Source of the DNA: Pardosa pseudoannulata
Taxonomy: Eukaryota > Arthropoda > Arachnida > Araneae > Lycosidae
Assembly (NCBI GenBank): GCA_032207245.1
Contig: CM063504.1
Location: forward strand, 79,887,458 to 79,951,457
Direction: 5' to 3'
DNA length: 64,000 nt
The notes below the pieces were generated by a model. That model made no database searches. It had not been told where the DNA came from and worked only from the letters and a program-made list of their open reading frames with translations. The position numbers and the translations under genes were made by a program. Positions 25,899 to 37,390 of this stretch are shown piece after piece. Position 1 is the first letter of the stretch, and every line of letters starts with the position of its first letter.

Positions 25899-26655
25899 AC
25901 AATTACTTATTTTAACTTGTTTGACAGGAAACTTAGTAAACATTATTTACAGGAATAGAGCATATTTTATTGTTTAAGCATATGATTTTATGGTACATAT
26001 TTTGCTGAAAGTTGGATGATAGAAAATCTGTCTAATATATCTGTGTCACTCATTTACTTTATTAACTGAACAATGCTTTTGTCATTAATCAGAAATAACA
26101 TGATTAAGAATATATAATAAAACTATCATTTTCAGAATTTTGAATATCAAACAATTACATATTTTGACTTGTTTGACAGGAAACTTAGTAAACATTATTT
26201 GCAGGAATATAGCGTATTTTATTGTTTAAGCATATGATTTTATGGTACATATTTTGCTGAAAGTTGGATGATCGAAAGTCTGTCAAATGATTATGTGTCT
26301 CTCATTTACTATATTACCTGAACAATGCTTTTTTCATTAAGCAGAAATAACAAGATTAAGAATGCATAATAAAACTATCATTTTCAGAATTTTGAATATC
26401 AAACAATTACTTATTTTAATTTGTTTGACAGGAAACTTAGTAAACATTATTTGCAGGAATACAGCGTATTTTATTGTTTAAGCATATGATTTTATGGTAC
26501 ATATTTTGCTGAAAGCTGGATAATAGAAAGTGTGTCAAATATATCTCTGTTTCTCCTATACTATATTAACTCAACAATGCTTTCGTCATTAAGCAGAAAT
26601 AACAAGATTAAGAAAATATAATAAAACTATCATTTTCAGAATTTTTGAATATCGA
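25899..26655. repeat. Tandem array, about 252 bp x 3
   Basis: Copies begin with ACAATTAC(T/A)TATTTT at 25899, 26151 and 26403 and are about 90% identical by eye. Each contains GACAGGAAACTTAGTAAACA and TTTATGGTACATATTTTGC. No conserved open frame. Confidence 0.95.
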
Positions 26656-27913
26656 ATGAAAAAGAATATAAGACAACACCTTAAAATGTGTATTGTAAAT
26701 GAAAAAATTTACTTCTTTTTTAATGCAATAGAATTCCTGAATCACCTTCATATGAAAGCTTGTGTAAATTGTAGTCACTCGTTTAGAAAAAGAATTATAA
26801 TAAATTATTATTTTTATACAAACGTTATTTCCAAAATTTAAAAGAATAATGTATGAAGATCCAGAAAATGCAATCCTTACATCTCTATGTATAGGTATAT
26901 TAGTTTCGATGTCACAAGTATATTAATTTTTCAAAACTTCTGCTGTTATAATTTACTGCTTACCAACCAAAGCTTACGGAAGGAATTTTTAATACATGGA
27001 CACAAAATACATCTGTGGGAAGCGCAAAACCCATTTTAATATATTAGTCTTGCTATTATAACGATTGAAATACTAATTCCAGCTTCATTTTTGTGCTATC
27101 ATCTATTGTTCGATATATTGAATAGAATTAGCACTTTTGCTTTGAAATTTTGAAAATGCTGTGTGTGAAATAAATGGTCCACGAAATGGTTAAATGTATT
27201 CAATCAAATGATACTATACTAATATGATCTTCGTACTACGTATAAATAATCATTTAAAAGACTTTTCTTTGAAATACGTAGACTACCTAGTATTGAGGAA
27301 AATACATATTCAGTATATTATCTTCTAACTCAAGACTTTATATAAAAGTTCGTAGATATTCAAACACTTATATTTTGAGCCATATTTTTCCTATACTATC
27401 TGTATAAATAAAAAAATTAACTAAATAAATAAAATATAAAAATAATCACACTGAGATATAATCATTCATAAGCAGGTTTCAGCATTAAATTCTAATCCAA
27501 TTACTTTAGTACCAAAAGTCTAATCTTAAATCTAACTAAAATTTTTACCTGAAAATAAATCCAAACTTTGTTTTTCTCTTCAATATTAATAATAAATAAT
27601 GTTAATAATAATTCCAGAGGTTCATATTTCAGATCAAAGAGATATTATACTTAGAAAGAAATACATTATTTATTTTACCGTTGTTATTAGTTTCTTTATT
27701 TATGTTTACATAAATTTTTAAATTATTTATAAGTTTTGGTACGTATTTCTTTATGTTTCAGAAATAAATATTTATTTTATTGTCAACTTTTTTCTGTTCA
27801 CCTTACGTTGTATACAAAAAACATCGTTTAAGAAAATATGAGATCTTACTTATATGGAGTGAAATTAAATTTTATCTAGAAAAAACATTTTTATGTCTTG
27901 TTTGTAAGAAGAA
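26656..27913. other. AT-rich noncoding stretch
   Basis: Two roughly 61-codon open frames (26656-26841 and 27780-27965, +) are rich in Lys, Ile, Phe and Asn, as AT-rich noise tends to be. They match no known family. Confidence 0.55.
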
Positions 27914-28788
27914 ACATATTTTATTTGTTGACTTCGCAGATTTTGTTATTTTTTACAATGTCTAACTAAAAGAAGAATCTTTAATAGATCAGTGAAATGA
28001 AAAGTATAGTTAGTATAACTTTATAAAATAAATATTAAAGAAATGTATAACTTTTATAAAATTCTTTTCATTTCTAATAAATATATATGGGTAAAATTAA
28101 AGTCAGTCTGAAAAGATTTGAAATTTTAATTTATTTTCAAAAAAATCTCTCTCATTTTCAATATTTTTGAATAAAATTTGTAAACATTTAAAATACGTGA
28201 AAGTGACTCTATGCAGTGTAAGAACATTACCTCAATCAAGGCATAAATAATTCATCATTAGGGTTTCTAATTAAAATTATATTTTCAATTTATAATTAAC
28301 GATTTTACACAACAATATCTTAATACTTAAAAGAAAAGTAAGTAATAGAAACATATTTTATTTATTGACCTCGCAGGTTTTGTTATTTTTTACAATGTCT
28401 AACTAAAAGAAGAATCTTTAATAGATCAGTGAAATGAAAAATATAAGTAGTATAACTTTTTAAAATAAATATTAAAGAAATCAATAACTTTTACAAAATT
28501 CTTGGCATTTCTAATAAATATTTATGGATAAAATTTAAGGTTAGTTTTAAAAGATTTTGAAATTTCAATTTATTTTTAAAAAATTCTCTTTCCTTTTCAA
28601 TATCTTTGAATAAAATTTGTAAACATTTAAAATACACTAAAGTGGCTCTATGCAGTGTAAGAACTTTACCTCAATCAAGGCATAAATAATTCATCATTAT
28701 TGTTTCTAATTAAAATTATATTTTCAATTTCTAATTAAATATTTTACACAACAATATCTTAATACTTAAGAGAAAATAAGTAATAAAA
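27914..28788. repeat. Tandem duplication, 437 bp x 2
   Basis: Copy 1 runs 27914-28350 and copy 2 runs 28351-28788. Both start ACATATTTTATTT.TTGAC and contain AGAAGAATCTTTAATAGATC and CTCTATGCAGTGTAAGAAC. Identity is high (about 92-95% by eye). Confidence 0.95.
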
Positions 28789-29439
28789 ACGTAAATATAA
28801 GTTACTGTGTAAGTAATTGCTGAATATGAAAACCTAAATTCAAAATCATTCATAAAAAACGTTTTTAGAAGTGCACTGAAAAAAACAGCAATTTAAATTA
28901 GGACTAAGAAATGAAATAATAATACATTATGCAAGTTCTTTGATTTTAATTTAAGTATTTATTACAAGTTTTTTAACAAAGTAATTGGTTTTTCAACTTT
29001 GAAATAATTGTATTTTACAATTATTAATCTCAAGTCATTTAAATAACATGAATATATTTAAGGATTCTACATTGTAATCGTTAATACCTATAATTTCTAA
29101 ACAGGATTAGTTTAATATTCAGCTTACTGCGAACTTTAAAGCTTGTAGTAAAAAGTAACTTCGATTTTACAAGAAATTATTCACATTTATTCCTGCAAAA
29201 TAATGCCAAAATTTTATTTCTATCATCCTGATACAAATATTTTTTAAATATAAATTATTAACATTGAAAACAGAAACAAAGTCATAAACCTTACTACACT
29301 ACATGCTCACTATTATCACCACTAAAATAATCCATTTTAATTTCTTTGCTTGTTTAGATGCACTACTATAGTTACATAACATTAAATTTTCTTTTATGTT
29401 ATAAATTCAAAGTATTGACTTGCGTAATCAACTGTTTAA
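28789..29439. other. AT-rich noncoding stretch
   Basis: Nothing recognised. Confidence 0.5.
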
Positions 29440-30583
29440 TCTATATATATAAAAATGAATTTGTGTGTGTCTGTCTGTCTGTCTGTATGTATGTACTCAA
29501 TAGACTCAAAAACTATGCATCCAATCGCCGTGAAAATTTGGGAAATGTTTAGGTATATCCCTGGGAAGGTTTTTGTAAATTTTCAACATTCGAAATTCCT
29601 CCCTTCCCCCTTTTTCGAACATTTCATGTCATTATTCCAAGCATTATTTTCCCCGGTTAAACGCAAACGATTAAGTTTTTAATTTATCGCATCATATCTA
29701 AGGGAAAGAAGCAATATTTCTAGCAATGTGACGTCATCCCAAGTAATTGTTTTAAACGCAGTTTTCCACGGTTAAAAGCAGGAGATTAAAATGTTCAATT
29801 CATCACATAATAAATAGGCGAAAATGATATTTTTCTATCATTATGACGTCATTCATTTAAATATTTCATTTATTCATTTCTTATTTTATATTATTTAAAA
29901 TCGTCTGCTTAGTATCTATTCGATTTTAACTGAAATTTGAGATATAAAGTGATTCACTTTCATTTCTATGTGACGCAAATTATAGCATTTTTATATGAGA
30001 ACTAATTTTAAATTTAATTTTTGGTTCATTTTTATGTTACAATGAAATGCATATCAACAATATTCTAAGTACAAAAAGTACAAATTTCAGTGACTCTCAT
30101 GGCCAAATAAAACCTATCATTTTATATAGTTATCTTCATATTCATATGGTTGTCGATATGAATGTGTGTTTCTGTTTCATACAAAACTATGTGGTTTGTC
30201 ATAAATTTCCTTAATTTTGGAAAACATTTATTACTACCAACAAAATTAGCACTGTTGCTGTCAAAACCTGTGTTTTCTATTCTAATACGTAATATGGCAA
30301 GATCTGTTAACTTTGCTAATCAACGTACAGTAGTAATACAGTAATGCAATTTAGGGTTAAGCTTATATTTTACAATAAAAAAAGTTTGAGCAAATTTAAT
30401 ATAAGACAAATTCGATTATAAAAACTGAATAATATTATAATACGCTTATGATAGAAATATATAAACATGCCAATGACTGGAACTGAACTGTGACGAATTT
30501 AGAGAATTATTCACTAAAAATAAATCTTTGTTTAAAAGTAATATATTAAGTTCACCGTAGCGAAGCACGGGCAAACTTGCTAG
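29440..30583 (+). mobile_element. Non-autonomous Helitron
   Basis: The left end is TCTATATATATAAAAATG after a host A (29439). The right end is CTAG followed by a host T (30584), matching the Helitron rule of insertion between A and T without target duplication. About 10 nt before the 3' CTAG, the sequence CCGTAGCGAAGCACGG (about 30555-30570) can fold into the short hairpin expected there. The GCGAAGCACGGGC...CTAG tail is characteristic of arthropod Helitrons. No Rep/helicase coding is present, so it would depend on another element. A (TCTG)n/(TATG)n tract follows the 5' end. Confidence 0.82.
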
Positions 30584-30584
30584 T

Positions 30585-31420
30585 GGCATATAAAATTAAA
30601 TATCATTTGTTCTACAGAAATTTATTCATCTACTATGACCTCTTCTTTTCAGTAGAACGTTAGTTTGTGCAAATACCGGTATTGATATAGACATTTCCAA
30701 CCGTTAAAAATCGGTTATAAAGAGACAGCAAATTTACAAATTAAAGAAATTTCGCTGAAAATTCAATGATTTTCTAGAATAGAATTGCGGAATAGGATTT
30801 TTTCCGAGGTGATAAAATGGTATTTGAGTAACAACACTCCATAATTATTTAAAATGTTACCATAACAAACAATTGAAATTTACTTAAAATTTCCTTAAAA
30901 TCTTTCAAAATAATTTTTTTTAAACTAACAGATTTTGGAAACGCTTCAGGTGTATTTCTAGCTACATTTGAAATTAATCCTTATTCACTTTATTGGGTAC
31001 GCATCGTCTGTTAGATGAAACTAATACATTTGGAATAGCGAAAAACTTTTTATTCTAAACTTAAATGCAAACTACTGCATTAAAATTTTATTCTAAGGTT
31101 TAAAAGACATTTGATAAAGAAAAATAATCATTTTCTACGTAAGAATGTAGCGCATAAAACATTAGTAATAAAAGTGCTTTTGAAGAAATTAATAATTAAA
31201 AACCTCAAAAATTATTACTAATTTATTTTGAAATTGTTAATACTTTTTACTAAAATGTGTTCTTAATAACATATTAAATGTAAAGTGGGCTATTGAAAAT
31301 GAATTATGCTAGTTTTAATAGTCCACAATAGCCTTAAGAAACTATTTAGCACTTGCATTAACCATAACTCTACAGATCAATACTTATTTACCGTAATTCT
31401 ATAGGTTGAAATTTATCTTT
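30585..31420. other. AT-rich noncoding stretch
   Basis: Nothing recognised between the Helitron and the microsatellite upstream of the exon. Confidence 0.5.
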
Positions 31421-31423
31421 ATA

Positions 31424-31542
<119 letters not shown>

Positions 31543-31925
31543 AACTCAGAGGATATAATAATATTTGATCTATTATTAATTTACTGTTAAATATTTAGAA
31601 ATAAAATAGATTTATTATCTGGATTTACGTACCTTGGACACTCACTTAAATATATAACATTTGTATTTGTATGTATGTGTGTAGGTGGATGCATATTTAA
31701 AAGTTCACATATAAATACCTACATTTCAATATATAGATATAAGTGTGTAAATAAGTGTTTATGTTTATACATATTGATAATAAATTAGTTTTTTTAATTA
31801 CTTTTTGATGTAACTCTGTAGCATGACCTGTGTAATTTTATACATCTTCTACTGTCTAGTCCGTGTGAAAATACATAAATGAATATCAATAGTAAACATC
31901 TTTTATGTGTCATATTCAGAATTTA

Positions 31926-31947
31926 AAATTATCCATTTTTTCCTTAG
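31926..31947 (+). promoter_or_regulatory. Splice acceptor of the Ig exon
   Basis: A pyrimidine-rich tract (CCATTTTTTCCTTAG) ends in the AG at 31946-31947. It fixes the exon start at 31948. The upstream in-frame ATG at 31905 lies in the intron and is not a start codon. Confidence 0.88.
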
Positions 31948-32238
31948 TTACCCCCATGATATGGATTCCAAATCAACTCGTTGGAGCACCTGTGGCAACT
32001 GACGTTCTGCTTCAGTGCAATTTGGAGTCACACCCACGATCTGTCACCTATTGGATGAAGGAAGGTGGAATAATGGTTCTAACTAATAACAAGTACAAAA
32101 TTGAAGTTCAGCCAACAGTCCTCTACAAAGTGCAACTTAAGTTGTACATTAAGAACCTTCAGCCTGAGGATTTCGGATCGTACACCTGCGTAGCTAAAAA
32201 CTCTCTAGGCGAAACGGAGGGAACTATACGATTATATG
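31948..32238 (+). CDS. Internal exon encoding an Ig domain, DIP/lachesin-like cell-surface protein
   Basis: One 291-bp exon, about 97 codons, entered and left in phase 1, as is usual for Ig-domain modules. It encodes a complete I-set-like immunoglobulin fold: PMIWIPNQLVGAP at the start, the first disulphide Cys in LLQCNLE, the core Trp in VTYWMKE, and the second Cys in the DFGSYTCVAKNS signature. It closes with GETEGTIRLY. This pattern (I..PNQLVGAP, YW..E.G, KNSLGETEGTIRLY) is that of the third Ig domain of arthropod Dpr-interacting proteins and lachesin-like proteins. In insects these are extracellular adhesion/recognition molecules, mainly on neurons, that bind Dpr partners through their first Ig domain; the third domain is membrane-proximal. 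The acceptor (AG at 31947) and donor (GTAAGAG at 32239) are good. No Ig1, Ig2 or C-terminal anchor exon is visible here. All key residues are intact and there are no stops, so the exon is probably functional. The exact paralog cannot be named. Confidence 0.92.
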
Positions 32239-32246
32239 GTAAGAGT
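32239..32246 (+). promoter_or_regulatory. Splice donor of the Ig exon
   Basis: TATATG|GTAAGAGT is a near-consensus donor. It leaves one base (G) of a split codon, so the exon is phase-symmetric and could be skipped or duplicated without frame change. Confidence 0.88.
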
Positions 32247-32364
32247 GTTCATTCCCTTATTTGTTAAAATTTATACAGTTTGTAACAGTTGCGTCCGTCT
32301 AAGTCAGTGGTCAAGAGAAATTTTGTTCATTTTAACAATTGAAAACGGCAGTATTGTACCAGTA

Positions 32365-32821
32365 ATGGTCTTCTTGACACACGGGCGATTGGAGGTGCCA
32401 AACGAGCCGTTTATCAATGCCCCGACAGAAAAAAGGAATGGTGCTTTGTGTGACAGAGTCGGCCAGGCGCCAAAAGGAGTTTCGACTACCCCAAGAACAA
32501 GGGTTAAAGGGGGGGGGGTTGTCAACCTCCCTTAAAACTGAGGTTTCCTGCTTGGAAAAGAGAGAAGCGGGAGGAGGCCTGGCTGAACTAATAGAGCAGG
32601 ATGAGCAGGCTTCTAAGAGAGCAGGATGATCTAGAGTGATCTCCTCTCTGGATGATAGGTTGCATCTCCATACACTTTAATGTTTCTTTATTTATTTTTG
32701 TTGTAATAAATCAACCTTGTTAAGTTTTAATCATCTACGACTGGTTATTTCGTCTCCATGGCTGCTTCAGTGCAAGGGACCCATGCAAAGTCATATCCAA
32801 AATGACTACGGTGTGAACGAC
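32365..32821 (+). mobile_element. LTR-like sequence (possible solo LTR, Gypsy type)
   Basis: A sharply GC-richer block begins about 125 bp after the splice donor. It includes a G10 run (about 32510), AATAAATC (polyadenylation-like, 32705), and a tail running to a CA near 32821 (GTGTGAACGACA). The order U3-like GC-rich part, AATAAA, then GT-rich tail suggests a solo LTR. The 5' limit (TG near 32378 or 32450) and target duplications were not established. The open frames inside (for example 32236-32535) read through the intron and are not genes. Confidence 0.4.
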
Positions 32822-33130
32822 AATCGGGAATAGAAACAGCGCTACCGCTCGACTTAATAACACAGTTTATCAAGAAATGAATAAAGGACATTTCTTAATG
32901 TAATGTTCTTTCTGACGTTATTTTCGACAGCTCCATCTGTTAGTTTCATTCTCCTCAGTTATAGCGTCCTTTGAATTTTAAGAGACAGTTTAAAACTTAG
33001 CAACGCTTTATATTTCTTGAGAGGCTTTAACGATAGCTGTAACTCACGTGCACCAAAGTTCGAGGGAACTACTCTTTTTTTCTCACTCTCTTGTCTCATT
33101 ATTTCTAGGTAATGGAAATGATATAATTAA

Positions 33131-33673
33131 CCCTCTGACTGCTCATCCCATGATTTCCTTGTTGAACTCAAATGTAGCAAAATATGGTCAACCCATGATT
33201 TTCATGGGGATGTGTTTTTCTTCCTTTATGATAAAGCGTATCCCTCTTTTTCACTGTGTTTTCACTGTTTAACCAGTGAAATATATTTTATATAGTATTA
33301 GATGTTTAATTATGTAATAAATAGTTTTTTATATGGCTAGAACTCTAGTTATATTAGATAATAGAATTATAGACATTATGTAATAAATAGTTTTTTATAT
33401 GGCTAGAACTCTAGTTATATTAGATAATAGAATTATAGACATTATGTAATAAATATAAATTAACTGTAATTCAATTGAAATTTATTAGAAAATAAATTTT
33501 GTATGTGTTAACATCTGAAATTAGTTTTTCTGACAGCTTAGTTTCCTGTGATAAAAATCAATATAAATTTTTTTTAAGAAAGACAATATGCATATTTCAA
33601 TTCTCCAATATATATAGATTTGAAATATGAAAATAATACTCATCCCGTTTCCGTTAACAAATTGAGCCATCAT
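33131..33673 (+). mobile_element. piggyBac-type MITE (unit 1 copy)
   Basis: Left end TTAACCCTCTGACTGCTCA (TTAA at 33127-33130). The decayed right end is near 33660-33673 (AAATTGAGCCATCA), recognised because related copies at 63351 and 63726 show the same sequence as TGAGCAGTC.GAGGGTTAA when inverted. There is no coding content. It contains the 66-bp tandem duplication at 33311-33446. Confidence 0.65.
33311..33446. repeat. 66-bp tandem duplication inside the MITE
   Basis: TATGTAATAAATAG starts at 33311, 33377 and (partial) 33443. The first two 66-bp copies look identical. The second segmental unit has only one copy (37080), so this duplication happened after, or was lost following, the segmental duplication. 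Confidence 0.93.
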
Positions 33674-34221
33674 ACATATCCACTGGTTTGTTTTCATCTG
33701 TTCACATGTATACAATTAGATCAGGTAACTGATTTGACTTTCTTCTATTACATAACATCTAATAACTAATAATCGCGTTATAGACGCTATTCATCTACAA
33801 ATTTTCTTTTGTAAACACATAAACCCATTAATCTACAAAATAGAACTTAAGATATAAATAGATAATTTGAAACCTGACTTATTTGGATCATACATCAGCT
33901 TAACTAAAAGATATGTAAGAAAAACTGTAGGAACTATAAGATTAGATGATACTATGGGAAGATTGTGTATAGGATAGATATGAATGTTAACCCATATCGG
34001 GCACATCTATGTTAAATTTTACCTTATTTATTACTGAATAATTATTATTACTATGGCTTTCTCTGAACTATTAGAGTTTTGAGGTTCGAGGTTCAAACAC
34101 AAGAGGTCTTCCAAAAATCTCTTTGTTTTCTCAGAAAAAGTGCAGGATAAATATGTATACCTGGATGCTTTCTAGCTAAGAAGCTAGGAACTGAATCGTG
34201 AAAAAAACGTGTTCATTTTAA

Positions 34222-34677
34222 CCACTTGCCTGTTTTTTCACGTACACCGTACGTGTGCAGTTACCGTGCCTTTAATGATTTGCCCGTACTCCGTACGGGC
34301 AACCTGATTTCTTTATCATTTTTACTGTTTTGATCATATCTATTGTAATTTCAATGTCAAATTAGTCGTATAGATGTCCACAAGATGTTAGTTTTTGAAG
34401 TATATTATGTTTGGTATAAAAGCGTGGACTTTCTAATAGGTTTTTTCCCTTACTTCGCGATATTTTATCTTTGAGTTTTTTGTTTGAGTCTCTGGGAGAC
34501 TGACCGAGAGAGACTTTTTAAAGGTAATTGCACCTACAGACAAAAAGTTAAGACCTGCAAACCAATGCTATGTGTGGTCACTGAAGAAAAATGGCAGAAT
34601 TAGAAAAGAGACTGGGTATTTTTGTCCGGACTGTGAAGTTGGATTATAAGCCTCTTTTTTTTCAAGATTTATCACTT
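34222..34677 (+). mobile_element. Deleted piggyBac element, left end plus C-terminal coding (unit 1)
   Basis: TTAA at 34218-34221 is followed by CCACTTGCCTG and by two near-perfect palindromes (ACGTACACCGTACGT and CCCGTACTCCGTACGGG, 34238-34305). They resemble the subterminal region of a piggyBac-type end. Some 230 bp later only the cysteine-rich C-terminus of the transposase remains (34536-34649). A SINE interrupts what follows and no right end is recognised. Confidence 0.55.
34536..34649 (+). pseudogene. piggyBac transposase C-terminal cysteine-rich domain remnant (unit 1)
   Basis: Reads DKKLRPANQCYVW, then RKETGYFCPDCEVGL and a TAA. The PiggyBac transposase ends in a zinc-binding cysteine-rich domain with C..C and YYCP.CDV.LC motifs that contacts the element ends. 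Here the first Cys pair has lost its second member (Trp instead of Cys). The frame stops directly after EVGL, where another Cys would be expected. The DDD catalytic core is missing. It is a fossil within the segmental duplication; its partner is at 38198-38404. Confidence 0.75.
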
Positions 34678-34838
34678 GCCGAACGATGGCCGATTGGTTA
34701 GGGTGCTGGCCTTTGGTACCGGAATCCCACTGGGGCATGTCTTAGCCGTTCGGAATCGGCTTTAAGCTGTAGATCCCCGGTGTCATTAGGCCTATCGTTT
34801 GCAAAACATAGACCGTAGCACTCCTAACCAATCAATTA
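34678..34838 (+). repeat. SINE family 1, copy shared by both segmental units
   Basis: Head GCCGAACGATGGCCGATTGG, body with AGCCGTTCGGAATCGG and AGACCGTAGCAC, and a degenerate CCAATCAATT tail. Part of the tRNA-like T-arm is deleted. Flanks CAAGATTTATC and CAAGAATTATC are a diverged target duplication. An equivalent copy sits at the same place in unit 2 (38393), so it inserted before the segmental duplication. Confidence 0.9.
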
Positions 34839-35130
34839 AACAAGAATTATCCCACTAAATCTAATCTTTCAGAAAAACAGATTAAGTAAATGTACTTGTA
34901 GTATTTGTATTCGAAAATAATTGTGTAGTAATTATAATTGAAATTATTTGTATTTTTATATGCACAACTGTACACTTAACTTCCTTCTCTGAGGTATATG
35001 AGAGAGAAAAGACAATTTCCAGGAAAACATTATTTTATTACTCTACATGCTTAACATAATTAGAAATATGATTTTTAATAACCTTTTCTAGCTTACGAAT
35101 GTAAAATAAACAAAAATATGCGATAAAAAA

Positions 35131-35300
35131 TGTACGGTGGTCCAAGGGTTAGGGTGCTGGCCTTCGGAACCGGAGTTCGTGGGTTCGAATTCCACTATAG
35201 CATGGATGTTCGTAGCCGTTCGGAATTGGCTTTAAGCAGTAGGTCCTGGTCTCATTAGCATGTTGCAAAAAATTAGACCGTAGCGCTCCCAAACCAAACC
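35131..35300 (+). repeat. SINE family 1, copy private to unit 1
   Basis: Full body with a B box (GGGTTCGAATTCC), GTAGCCGTTCGGAATTGG, TAGACCGTAGCG and a CCAAACC tail. Unit 2 has no SINE at the matching place; it holds about 280 bp of different sequence (38853-39134) instead. Confidence 0.92.
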
Positions 35301-35645
35301 TGAAATGCGGAAAAATCCTTACCCTCCCCCCCCCCTCGGAGTGGAGGCGAAAATTATGCGTCTAACTGGAGAGAGGCTAGGGGGCGGGGATTGGCTAGAA
35401 AGGCTTTGTCCGAGGAGGTTATTCTCGGACTGTGAAAAAGTTTGCGACCCTGTGTTCGGGGAGAACATATTTTGATTTTCTCTAAGTATGTATGCGCCTA
35501 GCGTAACGGAGTTTTGTGAAATGTTTATAATTCTCCTTTTATATAACTGTATAAATACTGATGTAAAATGTACATACCTGTGAGTGTAGGAATAAAACCC
35601 AGAAAATCCAAGAAGCTTGACTCCGCTCGCTTACTACGTCACACA
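35301..35645 (+). mobile_element. LTR-like block (unit 1)
   Basis: From TGAAATGCGG to a terminal ACGTCACACA. It has a C-run and GC-rich first half, a TATA-like TATATAACTGTATAAAT (about 35540) and AATAAAACCC (35591), the order expected of an LTR with promoter and polyadenylation signal. There is no internal retrotransposon sequence and no clear target duplication. It also occurs in unit 2 at 39135-39475. Confidence 0.45.
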
Positions 35646-36614
35646 GAAAAGAATTTTAGTATTCGTTATATTTTCAAACATTAAATATTAAACTAGCTTT
35701 ACAGATGCACATAGAAAAGTAGAATACGAATGTTTCCTATATTTTTCATATATTCGTGCATTTGTATGCTAGGTTTCTTTTAAGTACTGACTCCATTTTT
35801 TAGAAATATACGTTTGTAAAAAAATAGATTTTAAATGAAAGTTTAATCAATATAAATACTTACTCATGGATTCATTTAGAACATTATCAATACATGTGGC
35901 ACGCTATTTTTCTTCTAAGCTATACATACATCTGCATGTATATGAGATGAAATGTTTTAAAATTCATCTAGATAATATTTCAAGCTATTGATTTTCTCTA
36001 CTTCTTTTGAGTCTCTCTTTTGACAGAGTTCAAATACGGCAGCATATGATTTATTTTAAATTTCGATCTTTCCTACTAAATATACATTGCCTAAGTTTGT
36101 GAGAGTTTGGTTTTTTTTATAGATTTCAATCATATGCCTGCATTTATAGAATGTAAATATTCAATATTTTCGTCTTTATTCTTTTTTCTCGTGATATAGA
36201 TGAATTTTGTTCATATGAATCATTCGTATTCAAAGTAAAAAGTATAAATGTCTTTTCTTTATTTGAATGTAGATTTTAGTGGGATCTTTTTAGTTTAGTA
36301 ATAAAGCATATGTCTGCAAAAATACATTTATAAATTTGGAAAAAAATATCATTTCTATAAATGGAGAGTTTGGCATGGAATTTTGACCTAATTAGTACCA
36401 CAGATTTAAAAGTTGTTAAATTTATATGAAGGAATTGTCTTTTACACTACGAAATAAAGAAAATGTCGTTAGATACATTTTATTTCTTACAGTAAGGAGT
36501 TAAAAAATCAATGTTGTAGGAAAATGTAATCCTTTTTGCTGTTTCCTCAGAGTTACTGAAGGATATATTAATGCTTTTGACCTAATTATTGTCTCAAATT
36601 TATAAGTTATTACA
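35646..36614. other. Noncoding 3' part of unit 1, including an identical tract
   Basis: AT-rich with no frames. It includes the 322 bp identical to unit 2 and the start of the TTTTGACCTAATTA repeat family (about 36391 and 36575), where the duplication breakpoint lies. Confidence 0.6.
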
Positions 36615-36909
36615 CCGCTCGACGTAATAACACAGTTTATCAAGAAATGAATAAAGGCCATTTCTTATTGTAACGTTCTCTCTGACGTTCTCTTCATCAG
36701 CTCCATCTATTAGTTTTGCTCTCCCCAGTTGTGGCATTAATTCTTCGAATTTTAAGAAAACAACAGCTTAAAACTTAACAAAGCTTTATATTTTTCGTGA
36801 GGTTTCAAAGATGACAGTAACTCAAGAGCACCAACGTTAAAAGTGAACTACTCCCTTTTTAACCCTCTGTTGTCTCATTATTTCAAGGTAATGGAAATGA
36901 TTTAATTAA

Positions 36910-37390
36910 CCCTCTAACTGCTCATCCCGTAATTTTCAAGGACAACTCAAATGTAACAAAAGTTGCTCATCCCGCTATTTTCGCGGCCATCTGTTTTTCT
37001 TCTTTTATTATGGATTGTATCCCACCTTTTCACCGTTTAACCAGTGAAATATATTTTATATAGTATTAGATATTTAATTATGTAATAAAGCTTTATATGA
37101 CTAGAACTATAGTTATATTAGATAATAGAATTATAGGCATTATGTAATAAATAGAAATTAGCTGTAACTCAATTGAAATTTATTAAAAAATAAATTTTGT
37201 ATGTGATAACATCTGAAATTAATTTTTCAGACAGCTTAGTTTCTCATGATAAAAATCAATATAAAAATTCTTCTTTTAGAAACACAATATGCGTAATTCA
37301 ATCCGCCAATATATATATAGATTTAAAATATAAAAAAAATTCGCAATTTTGAAGCCGTTTCCGTTAACAAATTGAGCGGTCATAGATATC
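36910..37390 (+). mobile_element. piggyBac-type MITE (unit 2 copy)
   Basis: TTAA at 36906-36909 is followed by CCCTCTAACTGCTCATCCC. A decayed right end with AAATTGAGCGGTCA lies near 37370-37382. It is paralogous to 33131-33673 through the segmental duplication. Confidence 0.65.

Larger units (their letters stand above)
32845..36614. repeat. Tandem segmental duplication, unit 1 (about 3.77 kb)
   Basis: Starts at CCGCTCGACTTAATAACACA and repeats from 36615. The two units align in order along their whole length, with roughly 90% identity by eye and indels. Within it lie a piggyBac-type MITE (33131), a piggyBac transposase scrap (34536), SINEs (34678 and 35131) and an LTR-like block (35301). The tract 35955-36276 is identical to 39784-40105. 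Confidence 0.95.

Noticed and set aside
29358..29682. Plus-strand frames at the Helitron 5' end
   Set aside because: They read the TCTG/TATG simple repeat and the element's noncoding interior.
31905..32267. Single-exon gene starting at ATG 31905
   Set aside because: The Ig domain begins exactly after a good AG acceptor at 31947 and ends at a GTAAGAG donor at 32239. The extra residues at both ends are intron.
32236..32629. Overlapping open frames after the Ig exon
   Set aside because: Composition is driven by the GC-rich LTR-like block, frames overlap on both strands, and no domain is recognisable.
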